Below are positions 9,039-17,883 of a stretch of 64,000 nucleotides of DNA, piece after piece (the stretch's first letter is position 1; every line of letters begins with the position of its first letter). Both the position numbers and the translations under genes were made by a program. Origin of the DNA: Chitinophagaceae bacterium (GTDB lineage: Bacteria > Bacteroidota > Bacteroidia > Chitinophagales > Chitinophagaceae); the NCBI GenBank assembly GCA_016719015.1, contig JADKAZ010000016.1:62001-126000 (forward strand), read 5' to 3'. The notes under the pieces were generated by a model. That model was not told the origin of the DNA. It saw only the letters and a list, made by a program, of their open reading frames with translations, and ran no database searches.

Positions 9039-9638
9039 TTGACACATAATCTGAATTTTAACCACAAATCCATTACTTTGAAATTGTATATTAAAAACAT
9101 GGTCTGCATCCGATGCAAAATGGTAGTGAAAGATGAATTGTCTAAAATTGGAATACAGAATGCTTTTGTAGAATTAGGTGTAGCTGATATACAGGAAGAA
9201 ATATCCGATGTACAGCATAACCAGATTAAATCTGCACTTTTGAAATCGGGTCTGGAATTAATGGACGATAAAAAAAGTGTACTTGTACAAAAGATAAAAA
9301 GTGTGATTATCGAATTAGTTCACTATTCAGAGGACCCCCTGAGAGTTAATTTTTCTGAATACTTAAGTCAGAAACTAAACCACAACTATACTTATCTCGC
9401 AAATCTTTTTTCTGAAGCACAGGGAACCACTATTGAGAAATTTTTTATAAAACATAAGATTGAGAGAGTAAAGGAATTACTCGCATATAACGAACTCAAC
9501 CTTACCGAAATTTCATACCTGATGCATTATAGCAGTGTAGCGCATCTCTCTTCACAATTCAAGAAAATTACCGGCCTTACACCCTCTCACTTTAAACAAT
9601 TAAAAGATAAAAGGCTGGCGATGCTGGAAAATGTGTGA
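9039..9638 (+). CDS. AraC-family regulator with HMA-like N-terminus
   Basis: Short AraC/XylS-type transcription factor. The N-terminal 70 residues have a ferredoxin/HMA-like pattern (LYIKNMVCIRCKMVV, with a C-x2-C pair). The C-terminal 100 residues carry the double helix-turn-helix: helix-turn-helix 1 near SEYLSQKLNHNYTYLANLFSE, then the family signature near IERVKELLAYNELNLTEIS.. and FKKITGLTPSHFK. The C-x2-C could bind a metal or sense redox, as this subgroup is often annotated heavy-metal-related; that is inference. The only start codons in frame before the HMA-like strand are TTG (9039 or 9078), so the exact start is open. Confidence 0.8.
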   Translation: MTHNLNFNHKSITLKLYIKNMVCIRCKMVVKDELSKIGIQNAFVELGVADIQEEISDVQHNQIKSALLKSGLELMDDKKSVLVQKIKSVIIELVHYSEDPLRVNFSEYLSQKLNHNYTYLANLFSEAQGTTIEKFFIKHKIERVKELLAYNELNLTEISYLMHYSSVAHLSSQFKKITGLTPSHFKQLKDKRLAMLENV

Positions 9639-10088
9639 ATTATATAAATTTTAAAGCTAACGTTATAACAACATATCTAAAAAATAATTCACCTTTAACT
9701 TGCTTTAGAATTAAAGTAAATTTTTTCTCAGAGCAGTTGGTTTTGGTTAGAGCTCCTGTTTCCACAGGGGCTTTTTTTTTAAATATTATTGTAAGCAAAT
9801 AAAAAACCAGGACAAAAAAAACACCAGGATTACTAAATATTTTTTTTCATCCAGGGATTTAGGAAGATAAAAAAGCCATATATTACTGTTGAAAAAATAG
9901 AGTACATGGCATCCGCAGTAGTCATTAGCCGATTATAAAAAGTAAACCGGAAATCTAAGCATAAAGTCGTTTGACAATGGAGAAAGATAACGGCCTGCGG
10001 ACATTTTGTCCCCGTCACTAATATTTTACATAAAATGTTTTAAGTTGATAAGTAAGTAATAGTAGGGAAAATTATTAATTATAATTTC
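9639..10088. other. 450-bp intergenic region with a terminator and possible small RNA
   Basis: No convincing coding sequence. It holds an AT-rich leader, a strong stem-loop with a T tract at 9750-9780 and about 300 bases with no clear structure. A 61-codon reading frame on the minus strand (9833-10018) lacks family features. The segment between the AraC stop and the stem-loop (about 9660-9780) could be a 3'UTR or a separate small RNA. Confidence 0.4.
9750..9780 (+). terminator. Rho-independent terminator
   Basis: AGC-CCTGT and ACAGG-GCT arms with a short loop, followed directly by nine T. It is over 110 bases past the AraC-type gene, so it ends either a long 3'UTR or a separate small transcript. 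Confidence 0.8.
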
Positions 10089-10493
10089 TTACTCAATCAC
10101 AGCATCAGCCAAATGTATTACCCCATTAGATATTTTTGCCTCCCGGGGCAGAATAGTACTGTCGCCTATACTGACAGTGCCATCTTTTTCCTGTACCAGC
10201 AATTCTTTTCCATTAACAGTAGTGAGTTTGTCACCGTCCTTTAAATCTTTGAAAGATATCATTCCGCTAACGATATGGTTATTTAGCAGACCAGCTAATT
10301 GCGACCTGTTTTGTGGTTCCATCAACTTTTCGATACGTCCTTTTTCTAATTTTTCAAAAGCAAGATCACTGGGTGCAAAGAAAGTATATGGACCTGTACT
10401 ACTGAGTAATTGATCCAAATCGGATGCATGCACACTTTTTTTTAAAGTTTTCAAAAGTTTATCTGCGTTTACGACTTGTGTAATATTTGACAT
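10089..10493 (-). CDS. Fasciclin (FAS1) domain protein, no signal peptide
   Basis: 134 residues that are essentially one FAS1 domain. The H1 box is present (YTFFAPSDLAFEKL, about 36-49), as are the central NHIV..M segment and the H2-like end ISNGVIHLADAVI. FAS1 domains mediate adhesion or matrix contact. This copy begins MSNITQVVNADKLLKTLKKS with no signal peptide; many short Bacteroidota FAS1 proteins look the same, and their location is uncertain. It is 144 bases downstream of the membrane protein gene on the same strand. Confidence 0.9.
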   Translation of the reverse strand: MSNITQVVNADKLLKTLKKSVHASDLDQLLSSTGPYTFFAPSDLAFEKLEKGRIEKLMEPQNRSQLAGLLNNHIVSGMISFKDLKDGDKLTTVNGKELLVQEKDGTVSIGDSTILPREAKISNGVIHLADAVIE

Positions 10494-10637
10494 TTGTTTG
10501 ATTTACCTGCCAGCAATATTGCCGGCAACGGCGGGAAGGTAGTCTTTGCTGGTCAGTTTTGCAGTTAATGTTTTAATGCTGTATTGGTACGTATATAATC
10601 TAAATTGACAAATCCGTATTTCATACATGCCGAAAAA

Positions 10638-11024
10638 TTAAACAGCCCATTTTCCTTTTAACTGGTATGCAATGAGAATAACCAGTATTCCAATAACAAG
10701 ATAAAAGGCCTGCAACCAGTGAGAAGCACCAATTAAAATTAACTGGCCAATGATCCATCCTGTAATAAATATTCCGCCTGCAAGAGCCCAGTTATAACGT
10801 CCGGCCTGGCGTTTCAGATTAAAAAAAACGGCCAGCAGATTAGTACCACCTACAAGTACGGCTAATAATACACCGGGAATGGTGAAATCCTTAAATGGAG
10901 TTCCTTCAAGCAAGCTGACAGATAGATTCATTATTTTACCATCGGGATTACTGATGAGCATTATACCGGATAATAAAGCTGTTACGGCAAGAAAGGAAAC
11001 AAGTACAAATAAAACTGTTTTCAT
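10638..11024 (-). CDS. Hypothetical four-helix membrane protein
   Basis: 128 residues with four predicted transmembrane helices (about 3-24, 47-67, 79-99 and 103-122) and few charged residues between them. I do not recognise the family. It resembles short DUF4345/DoxX-sized integral membrane proteins but has none of their clear motifs. The C-terminal AYQLKGKWAV tail is cytoplasmic by the positive-inside rule. It sits between the fasciclin gene and the acidic peptide gene on the same strand. Confidence 0.7.
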   Translation of the reverse strand: MKTVLFVLVSFLAVTALLSGIMLISNPDGKIMNLSVSLLEGTPFKDFTIPGVLLAVLVGGTNLLAVFFNLKRQAGRYNWALAGGIFITGWIIGQLILIGASHWLQAFYLVIGILVILIAYQLKGKWAV

Positions 11025-11108
11025 TGCTTTCTATTTAGTTCAGGTTTTTAAAATAATCAACTCACCAAACCCTCCATGTGATTCTCATTTTCAGTACTTG
11101 TAAGATAT

Positions 11109-11297
11109 CTATGGCTTTTCACCAGGCGATGGATTCTCATCAGGTGTTATTTCAAATGGGTTATCCTCATCTGGGATAATATCAGGGTCTTCATCCGGAA
11201 TATTGGGATTTTCAGGAACCTTATCAGGGTCAATTTCAGGACGTTTCCCGGGATAAGGAACTTCAGGTTGGCTGACGGGTTGTTTTTTTATATCCAT
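11109..11297 (-). CDS. Acidic proline-rich, probably disordered small protein
   Basis: 62 residues, almost wholly Pro, Asp, Glu, Asn and Ile, with a repeated P-D-E-D/N pattern (PDEDPDIIPDEDNPFEITPDEN). There is no hydrophobic segment or signal peptide. Similar short Pro/Asp peptides occur in Bacteroidota genomes next to small stress-linked membrane proteins, without known function. The low-complexity composition means coding status rests on an intact frame with its own start and on the recurring type; I think it is real. Confidence 0.6.
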   Translation of the reverse strand: MDIKKQPVSQPEVPYPGKRPEIDPDKVPENPNIPDEDPDIIPDEDNPFEITPDENPSPGEKP

Positions 11298-11571
11298 AAT
11301 TTTCTTTTATTTTTTCAGCTTTCACAGCAGATAAGTAAATAACATAAATTTTATCCCGGCATTTAAAAGTAAATTAAACTCACCTATTTCTCAATGAGAA
11401 CACTCAGTAAAAACAATGACATAGGTCACAATAATCAGCCTCTCAGTTTATTTAAGTTGTTTGCATCTATACCACATTGCAATAAAGAAATATATCCGGT
11501 AATAATATAATTTGTCAAAAAAATGTACCGGCCTCTCTATTTCGCAATAGTATACAGAACTTCGCATTGAG

Positions 11572-13239
11572 ATGAACTTATCTTACGATATATGGGAAAT
11601 GCTAACAGGTATCGTTATTTTCCTGTTAGGAGCAAACTTTCTTGAAGAAGGTGTCAGGTTCCTTGCGGGCAGACCCTTCAAATTGTTTCTGAAAAAACAA
11701 ACATCAAATAAGCTGAAAGCAATTGGTAGCGGAGCCATTGTTACCAGCGTATTACAAAGCAGCTCAGTCGTAAACCTGATGGTACTGGCATTTGTAGGAG
11801 CCGGAATCATACAAATGGAAAATGCCCTTGGCATTATGCTGGGTACTAACCTTGGAACTACGGTAAGTAATTGGCTGGTTGCAACACTGGGTTTTAATTT
11901 TAATATCGAAATGATTGCCTACCCCATTACTGCTATAGCCGGGATGACCATGCTGCTAAGCAATAAAGAAGGTCGCCTTAATCATTGGAGCAGGTTATTA
12001 TTTGGCTTTGCCTTCCTTTTTGTAGGGCTCACTTTTATCAAGTCAGGCATGCAGGATATCATCAAAGAAACAGACTTAGCCCAGTTGAACGAACAACCCG
12101 CCATTATTTTCTTGCTGATTGGTTTGCTTATTACAACCCTGGTACAATCAAGCTCAGCCACTGTCGCAATTGTTTTAAGTGCCTTGTATGTTGATGCTAT
12201 CAGTTTATTATCTGCAACTGCCATTGTATTAGGTGCTGAGATAGGCACCACACTTAAATTGATCCTTGCTGCTGCAAAAGGAAGTGCTGTAAAAAAAAGA
12301 GTGGCACTTGGCAATGTATTGTTCAATACCATCAATGTGCTGTTGCTGTTCATCGTACTGGGGCCTGTAAACAGGCTCATTACAGATGTTATCGGGATAA
12401 AAGACAACCTTATAGCATTAGTACTATTTCAAACACTACTGAATGTTGTGGGTATTATTCTCTTCTACCCTTTGCTCCGGCCTTTTGGCCGTTTCCTGGA
12501 AAAACGTTTTATCAGCGATGAAGACGAAACTCTTTTCATTCACAAAGTGAAAGTAACTGATACCGACCCGGCCATCGCTGCATTAGAAAAGGAAACGGCC
12601 TACCTGCTGTACCATACTGCTGCTTTTGCATTGGAAGCTTTTAATAAAAAAGTGACTTTCCCTGATCAGGTAAAAATCACCCGGAGCTTTGCATCCAAAA
12701 AATTAATGGAGAAGTACGACTATATTAAACACCAGCATGGGGAGATTTATAATTATATCGCAGCCCTTCAGCGCCAGGTAAATGATAAGGAAATAACCAT
12801 TCGCCTTCTTCAGTTGATTGATGCTGCCCGTAATACCATGTATGCTGCTAAAAATATAAAAGATGCCTGGCCAGATATTGAACAACTCAGTAAGTCATCG
12901 AAAGACCAGAAATATAATTACTACCTGCTTACTGGTGAGAGAGTCACTTCTTTCTTTGAGAAAATTATTCCGCTAGTATTTGAAATAAAAACAAAGAATC
13001 TGTTTGAAAAGATTACAGTCATATATAAATTCATACAGGAAAACTACAAGCAAATGCTTGCTGAACTGCATCGGGAAGACCTGCATAAAAACCTGACTGA
13101 GCTGGAATTCTCTACTATTATTAATTTTAACCGGGAAATATTTACCTGTGAAAAATCTGTGGCATTTGCTGTCAAAGGCCTCTTATTAACTGGCGAAGAA
13201 GCTGCCCATTTTGATGAATTACCCGGCTTCATCCGGTAA
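11572..13239 (+). CDS. Na+/phosphate cotransporter (NptA/YjbB family) with PhoU-like tail
   Basis: Inner-membrane sodium-coupled phosphate transporter. The two inverted SLC34-type repeats each carry the QSSS motif: Gln62-Ser65 in SVLQSSSVVNLM and Gln193-Ser196 in TLVQSSSATVAIVL, with glycine-rich LGTNLGTT and LGAEIGTT turns after them. About eight or nine helices occupy residues 1-310. The C-terminal 220 residues form a helical PhoU-like cytoplasmic domain. Length 555 is normal. No PHO regulatory genes are nearby; it is monocistronic and converges on the oxidoreductase gene. Confidence 0.9.
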   Translation: MNLSYDIWEMLTGIVIFLLGANFLEEGVRFLAGRPFKLFLKKQTSNKLKAIGSGAIVTSVLQSSSVVNLMVLAFVGAGIIQMENALGIMLGTNLGTTVSNWLVATLGFNFNIEMIAYPITAIAGMTMLLSNKEGRLNHWSRLLFGFAFLFVGLTFIKSGMQDIIKETDLAQLNEQPAIIFLLIGLLITTLVQSSSATVAIVLSALYVDAISLLSATAIVLGAEIGTTLKLILAAAKGSAVKKRVALGNVLFNTINVLLLFIVLGPVNRLITDVIGIKDNLIALVLFQTLLNVVGIILFYPLLRPFGRFLEKRFISDEDETLFIHKVKVTDTDPAIAALEKETAYLLYHTAAFALEAFNKKVTFPDQVKITRSFASKKLMEKYDYIKHQHGEIYNYIAALQRQVNDKEITIRLLQLIDAARNTMYAAKNIKDAWPDIEQLSKSSKDQKYNYYLLTGERVTSFFEKIIPLVFEIKTKNLFEKITVIYKFIQENYKQMLAELHREDLHKNLTELEFSTIINFNREIFTCEKSVAFAVKGLLLTGEEAAHFDELPGFIR

Positions 13240-13329
13240 GTGGTATAATTTTTCAAGAATTAAGAACCGGATAGAAATAAAGCTAATCATAGTATTTATG
13301 CTGAAGCAAATAAACGATTTGATTGGTGC

Positions 13330-14697
13330 TTATAATTTCACCTCCATTACCTTATTTTTTTTCCTGCTTTGCTCAGCCATAAAACCCATCACATGGCTTT
13401 CAATAGAAGCGTCAATGGTAGAAGTAAGTAATGCGGGGTTCTGTTGAGATACTGCATTGATCCAATCTGCTACCAAACGCCAGTCACCGCCACCATGCCC
13501 GTCAGACTCCTGTTTCCATTCTGTTTTCTTATCGGTTAAAAAATCTGTCATGGTAAAAGAAGTCATATCACCCACCACATCGCCAAGACCTCCCATCACT
13601 CTTGTTCTTCTTCCTTCGTACGAAGTAAACGCTTCCATAGAAAATGCTGCTGTTACACCTCCTTCAAATAATATATTGGTGGTATAATGATCGGGCTGGT
13701 CGTTCTCCATACGGTATACACAACGGCCATAGTTGGTTGTTTTTAATTGCTCCAAAACGAATTCGGCCTGTTTATCTTTTTCTTCGGGTAAATCAAAAAC
13801 ATAATTGCGTTGTCTTTTACGATAATAAATTTCTAATGCTGAGTAGGGGCATTTACTTTCCACTTTGCAACCATCGGCGCAACGGGCCGTACTTCCTTCT
13901 GGTGCATTTTTTTTAGTAAACCATTGCAGGCTTCCAAAAGCCTGTATGTGAGTGCAAGATTTACCAAGCATCCATCTTAATATATCAAGGTCGTGACATG
14001 ATTTTGCTAAAATGATAGGTGTAGTCTCTTTACTATTGTGCCAGTTACCTCTTACGTACGAATGGCTCATGTGCTTATGCTCGATCGGCTCAAAATGTTG
14101 TACGCTTACTACCTCACCCAAAACGCCGCTTTGTATTATTTCTTTTAGCTTAACAAAATATGGTGCATAGCGTAACACATGACAAACAGCTACAATCCTG
14201 CCGGTTTTTTTGGCAAGAGATAAAATATCCCTGCATTCTTTTTCACTCGGCGAGATAGGTTTTTCCAGCAACACATCATACCCCATTTCCAATGCCTTCA
14301 TGCAGGGGCCATAGTGCAGGTTATCAGGTGTAGTAATGATGATAGCGTCAGCGAATTTTGGCCTTTTAAAAACATCCTCCCAGGTAGTAAAGCGGTTTTC
14401 TTCTTGTATGCTGTGTTTTTTAGCATAGCGTTCATTCCGAAGAGCAATAGGTTCTGCCACGCCAATTATATCAAGCTGGCCCGGGTATTGCACCGCATAA
14501 TTACCATAAACATTACCCCTTGAACCCGCACCACAGGTAATAGCAGTAACCGGCCTATCCAGGTTTAATTTTATTCCGGGCAATAAAATAGGATGGCTAT
14601 TCTCATCAACAGCCCATGATGAAAATGGAATGGCTGCAGTACCTAATGACAAACTTAATGCCCTGATAGCATCACGACGGCTCCAAAACTTTTCCAT
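13330..14697 (-). CDS. Gfo/Idh/MocA-family oxidoreductase with Tat-like signal
   Basis: 455 residues. The N-terminus has a twin-arginine-like signal (WSRRDAIRALSLSLGTAA, arginines at 7-8), so export is likely. The Rossmann domain begins near VTAITCGAGSRGN, followed by D/E-I-I-G-V-A-E and TTPDNLHYGP. The catalytic-region motif LLEKPISPSEKEC carries the typical E-K-P. The C-terminal part includes a cysteine cluster (CADGCKVESKCPYSA) seen in one branch of these proteins. Members oxidise or reduce sugars and inositols with NAD(P) or NAD-bound glycosidase-like chemistry; the substrate is unknown here. Confidence 0.85.
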   Translation of the reverse strand: MEKFWSRRDAIRALSLSLGTAAIPFSSWAVDENSHPILLPGIKLNLDRPVTAITCGAGSRGNVYGNYAVQYPGQLDIIGVAEPIALRNERYAKKHSIQEENRFTTWEDVFKRPKFADAIIITTPDNLHYGPCMKALEMGYDVLLEKPISPSEKECRDILSLAKKTGRIVAVCHVLRYAPYFVKLKEIIQSGVLGEVVSVQHFEPIEHKHMSHSYVRGNWHNSKETTPIILAKSCHDLDILRWMLGKSCTHIQAFGSLQWFTKKNAPEGSTARCADGCKVESKCPYSALEIYYRKRQRNYVFDLPEEKDKQAEFVLEQLKTTNYGRCVYRMENDQPDHYTTNILFEGGVTAAFSMEAFTSYEGRRTRVMGGLGDVVGDMTSFTMTDFLTDKKTEWKQESDGHGGGDWRLVADWINAVSQQNPALLTSTIDASIESHVMGFMAEQSRKKNKVMEVKL

Positions 14698-14926
14698 ATG
14701 CTGAATTTAAATGAAGAAAGTCGGATGGCAAGTTACAAATGTTTCATTCTGTCAGCAAACGAAAAATTTTATTTCTAAAATCCTAACGAAAGAAACTCGT
14801 ATCAGAAAATTATTTCACCAAGCTAACAAAGAACAGTCATAGGTATCAATCCGACGATAGAGTAGAGATTTTTACAAATAACAAATCAGGTTTCCCGGCC
14901 ATAGGAATGACAAAGACTCCGTACCC

Positions 14927-14934
14927 TATCTTTG
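14927..14934 (+). promoter_or_regulatory. Putative -7 promoter box for the carboxylase gene
   Basis: TATCTTTG, an exact match to TAnnTTTG, ending 19 bases before the ATG at 14954. No obvious -33 TTG at the usual distance. Confidence 0.45.
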
Positions 14935-14953
14935 CATCTCAACGTATTGCAAC

Positions 14954-16579
14954 ATGAATCTTGATTTCAATAAAAACGAAGACGTAATAAAACAAAGCCT
15001 CAGCGAAATGCGCCGCCGGCTGGAAAAAATATATGAAGGCGGCGGTAAAAAAGCTATTGAAAAACAAAGAGAGAAAAATAAACTCACTCCCCGGGAGCGG
15101 ATTGAATACTTAATTGACAACGACAAACCCTTTATCGAAATCGGTGCTTTTGCCGGTTATGAAATGTATTCAGAACAGGGCGGTTGCCCGGCGGGTGGCA
15201 CAGTGGCGGGTGTTGGTTATGTAAGCGGCCGGCAATGTGTGATACTTGCCAACGACCAGACCGTAAAAGCTGGTGCATGGTTTCCGATCACCGGTAAAAA
15301 GAATCTACGGTTGCAGGAAATAGCCATGGAAAATCATTTGCCGGTTATTTATTTGGTTGATAGTGCCGGTGTGTTTCTGCCGATGCAGGATGAAATATTT
15401 CCCGACAAAGAACATTTTGGCCGCATCTTTCGCAACAATGCCCGCATGAGTGGTATGGGCATCACCCAAATAGCAGCGGTGATGGGCCCTTGCGTAGCTG
15501 GCGGTGCTTACCTGCCCATCATGAGTGATGAGACGCTGATGGTGGAAGGCAATGGTTCTATTTACCTGGCCGGCCCCTATTTAGTAAAAGCTGCCATAGG
15601 TGAAGACATAGATAATGAAACGCTGGGCGGTGCAGTTACCCATACAGAAATAAGCGGTATTGCCGATTACAAATTCAAGACAGAGCAGGAATGCATGGAT
15701 CATATCAAGAAAATGTTTTCGATGCTGGGCTCAACACCGAAAGCCGGTTTTGACAGGATAACAGCGAAAGCACCGAAGAAAAATACAGAAGATTTATACG
15801 GATTGTTTCCGCATGATGGCAAGCCTTACGAGATGCTGGATATTATTGAACGTATTGTTGATGATTCAGAATTTGAACAGTTCAAAGAAGACTATGGTAA
15901 ATCAATTGTCTGTGGCTATGGAAGAATAGATGGCTGGGCCGTGGGCATTGTGGCGAATCAGCGTAAGATAGTCAAGAGCAAGAAAGGTGAAATGCAGATG
16001 GGCGGTGTGATATATAATGACAGTGCGGATAAAGCAGCAAGGTTTATTCTAAATTGTAATCAGAAGAAAATACCATTGGTGTTCCTGCAGGATGTGACCG
16101 GCTTTATGGTGGGCAGCCGTAGTGAACATGCAGGCATCATCAAAGACGGTGCAAAGATGGTGAATGCCGTTGCCAACTCTGTGGTACCAAAAATTACCAT
16201 CATCGTAGGTAACAGTTATGGTGCCGGCAACTACGCTATGTGTGGTAAGGCGTACGACCCCCGTTTTATTTATGCCTGGCCTACCGCAAAGATTGCGGTG
16301 ATGGGTGGTGATGCAGCAGCAAAAGTTTTACTGCAGATAGAAGTGGCATCATTAAAAGCAAAGGGGCAAGTGATAACACCAGAGAATGAAAAGAAATTAC
16401 TGGATGAAATAAAAGGCCGGTATGATAAACAAACATCACCTTACTATGCAGCAGCCAGGTTATGGGTGGATGCAATTATTGATCCGGTGGATACTAGGAA
16501 AGTAATTTCAGAAGGCATAAATGCGGCGAATGGGAATGCAGAGATAAATGAATTAAGAACGGGAGTTTTTCAAGTTTGA
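14954..16579 (+). CDS. Acyl-CoA carboxylase beta subunit (methylcrotonyl-CoA-type carboxyltransferase)
   Basis: Carboxyltransferase subunit of a biotin-dependent acyl-CoA carboxylase, 541 residues, cytoplasmic. The N-terminal crotonase-fold half carries GGCPAGGTVAG, ANDQTVKAGAWFPITGKKN and VFLPMQDEIFPDKEHFGRIF. The latter signatures are closest to 3-methylcrotonyl-CoA carboxylase beta (leucine breakdown) rather than PccB, but substrate cannot be fixed from sequence alone. The second half has VTGFMVGSRSEHAGIIKDGAKM and YGAGNYAMCGKAYDPRFI. No biotin carboxylase or biotin carrier gene is adjacent, so the alpha subunit lies elsewhere. Confidence 0.9.
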   Translation: MNLDFNKNEDVIKQSLSEMRRRLEKIYEGGGKKAIEKQREKNKLTPRERIEYLIDNDKPFIEIGAFAGYEMYSEQGGCPAGGTVAGVGYVSGRQCVILANDQTVKAGAWFPITGKKNLRLQEIAMENHLPVIYLVDSAGVFLPMQDEIFPDKEHFGRIFRNNARMSGMGITQIAAVMGPCVAGGAYLPIMSDETLMVEGNGSIYLAGPYLVKAAIGEDIDNETLGGAVTHTEISGIADYKFKTEQECMDHIKKMFSMLGSTPKAGFDRITAKAPKKNTEDLYGLFPHDGKPYEMLDIIERIVDDSEFEQFKEDYGKSIVCGYGRIDGWAVGIVANQRKIVKSKKGEMQMGGVIYNDSADKAARFILNCNQKKIPLVFLQDVTGFMVGSRSEHAGIIKDGAKMVNAVANSVVPKITIIVGNSYGAGNYAMCGKAYDPRFIYAWPTAKIAVMGGDAAAKVLLQIEVASLKAKGQVITPENEKKLLDEIKGRYDKQTSPYYAAARLWVDAIIDPVDTRKVISEGINAANGNAEINELRTGVFQV

Positions 16580-16582
16580 TTT

Positions 16583-16647
16583 TTTGCCACAAAGACCCCA
16601 AAGCACTAAGGTTTCTTTACTTTGTGTCTTTGTGTCTTCGTGGCAAT
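16583..16647. repeat. Imperfect palindromic dispersed-type repeat
   Basis: Left arm TTGCCACAAAGACCCCAAAG and right arm CTTTGTGTCTTCGTGGCAA are near-perfect inverted copies around a short spacer, lying between two genes. Elements of this 'TTGCCAC.AAGAC.C.AAG' type are scattered in Bacteroidota genomes. It could also form an RNA hairpin after the carboxylase stop. Confidence 0.6.
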
Positions 16648-16677
16648 TTTAATTTTAGATAAAGGCAGCTAATAAAC

Positions 16678-17154
16678 ATGTCAACCCCCTCGGTTACTAT
16701 TTACACTGATGGCTCAGCAAGAGGCAACCCCGGACCGGGTGGCTATGGTACTATATTAATGAGTGGCCATCACCGCAAAGAATTATCTCAAGGCTATCAT
16801 CATACCACCAATAACCGTATGGAACTGATGGCGGTTATTGCAGGGTTAAAAGCATTAAAAAAAGAAGGGATGGATGTGACTATTTACTCCGATAGTCAAT
16901 ATGTAGTGAAGGCATGGGAGGAAGGCTGGCTGAAGAACTGGATCAAGACTAACTTTAAAGGCGGTAAGAAAAATCCTGATTTATGGATTGAGTTTTATAA
17001 GCTTTCACAAAAACATACTATACGGTTCAAATGGGTAAAGGGACATGCAGACAACCCTTTTAATAACCGTTGTGATGAATTAGCTACTGAAGCCGCTGAC
17101 GGCCATCACCATAAACTTCTCCATGATGAAGGATATGAAGGAACTGCCTCCTGA
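16678..17154 (+). CDS. rnhA: Ribonuclease HI
   Basis: Degrades the RNA strand of RNA-DNA hybrids in the cytoplasm. The catalytic DEDD set is complete: Asp11 (IYTDGSARGNPGPGG), Glu49 (NNRMELMA), Asp72 (IYSDSQYV) and Asp133 (NRCDELA), with the assisting His123 in WVKGHADN. The basic protrusion WLKNWIKTNFKGGKKN is present, which marks the E. coli-like type. Length 158 is normal. It is followed by a strong bidirectional terminator. Confidence 0.95.
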   Translation: MSTPSVTIYTDGSARGNPGPGGYGTILMSGHHRKELSQGYHHTTNNRMELMAVIAGLKALKKEGMDVTIYSDSQYVVKAWEEGWLKNWIKTNFKGGKKNPDLWIEFYKLSQKHTIRFKWVKGHADNPFNNRCDELATEAADGHHHKLLHDEGYEGTAS

Positions 17155-17156
17155 AA

Positions 17157-17192
17157 TAAAAAACCCACCAGTTAGCTGGTGGGTTTTTTATT
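17157..17192. terminator. Bidirectional rho-independent terminator
   Basis: AAAAAACCCACCAG-TTAG-CTGGTGGGTTTTTT: a long perfect stem flanked by A and T tracts. It serves both rnhA (plus) and the convergent DUF6580 gene (minus). Confidence 0.9.
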
Positions 17193-17206
17193 ATATCCCA
17201 AATACT

Positions 17207-17776
17207 TTATGCCAATGTTAATACTGCTTTCTTCCGGGTGATGTAGTTATATGTTATCAAAATCGCCGGCAGGAACAATAGTGTTGCAATCAATGAATTT
17301 TTGTAAAAAGGAAGACCGGCCTCGTAGCAGGTTATTAAACCTCCAATGCTTTTTGCATACACTGCTTCAGTGCTGGCTGCCCACACCATAAAATTGGAAA
17401 CCAAAAAATAAACAGTGGGGGCTGCAATACCGCCAGCGATTAAACCACTCCGGCGCCTGCCTTTCAGTCCCCAACCAATCAAAGTAGAGATTAATAATAC
17501 AGCATAATTTTTCCATTGGCCGCCATAGAAACCAGCGTATGGAAACATATCCTGTGTATATAAGAATTGAATCACTGCATCGCTGATGAATAACGCAAGC
17601 AGCGGCAACATGAACGATATGTCCTTTTGTTTCATGATAAAGCCGGCAAATAAAGAGATAGCAATAACTGGTGAAAAACCAGACCAGCTCAGTTCCGGGC
17701 CAAAGAAATATTTACAGGCCGTGGCCAGAATTATCAATATCAGTGTGAAAATAATTAATCGTCCGTTACTCTTCAT
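17207..17776 (-). CDS. DUF6580-family membrane protein (putative transport S-component-like)
   Basis: 189 residues with about five or six transmembrane helices. The pattern matches DUF6580: N-terminal helix, then SWSGFSPVIAISLFAGF, the central FISDAVIQFLYTQDMFPYAGFYGGQWKNYAVL region and SNFMVWAAS...GLITCYEAGLPFYKNSL. The family is annotated as putative transport proteins and looks like ECF S-components; no substrate is established. A TATTTTTG box lies upstream at 17800-17807. Monocistronic. Confidence 0.82.
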   Translation of the reverse strand: MKSNGRLIIFTLILIILATACKYFFGPELSWSGFSPVIAISLFAGFIMKQKDISFMLPLLALFISDAVIQFLYTQDMFPYAGFYGGQWKNYAVLLISTLIGWGLKGRRRSGLIAGGIAAPTVYFLVSNFMVWAASTEAVYAKSIGGLITCYEAGLPFYKNSLIATLLFLPAILITYNYITRKKAVLTLA

Positions 17777-17799
17777 AATTATGTAATTAAATTATGAGC

Positions 17800-17807
17800 A
17801 AAAATAA
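17800..17807 (-). promoter_or_regulatory. Putative -7 promoter box for the DUF6580 gene
   Basis: The minus strand reads TATTTTTG, matching TAnnTTTG, about 23 bases before the start codon. The -33 element is unclear. Confidence 0.35.
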
Positions 17808-17883
17808 ATGAATTGAGCTAAAACACCGTTCTATTTATTCACCGTTGTTAACAGTCTGCCCAGCCGCCACTTATTACTGACTT

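Noticed and set aside
9735..9780. tRNA-like text (GGTTAGAGC ...)
   Set aside because: No cloverleaf; the structure is a simple terminator stem with a T tract.
9833..10018. 61-codon minus-strand frame between the AraC and fasciclin genes
   Set aside because: No signal, repeats or family pattern; the composition resembles chance.
13211..13447. 78-codon plus-strand frame over the Gfo/Idh 3' end
   Set aside because: It overlaps both the symporter end and the oxidoreductase; no conserved pattern.
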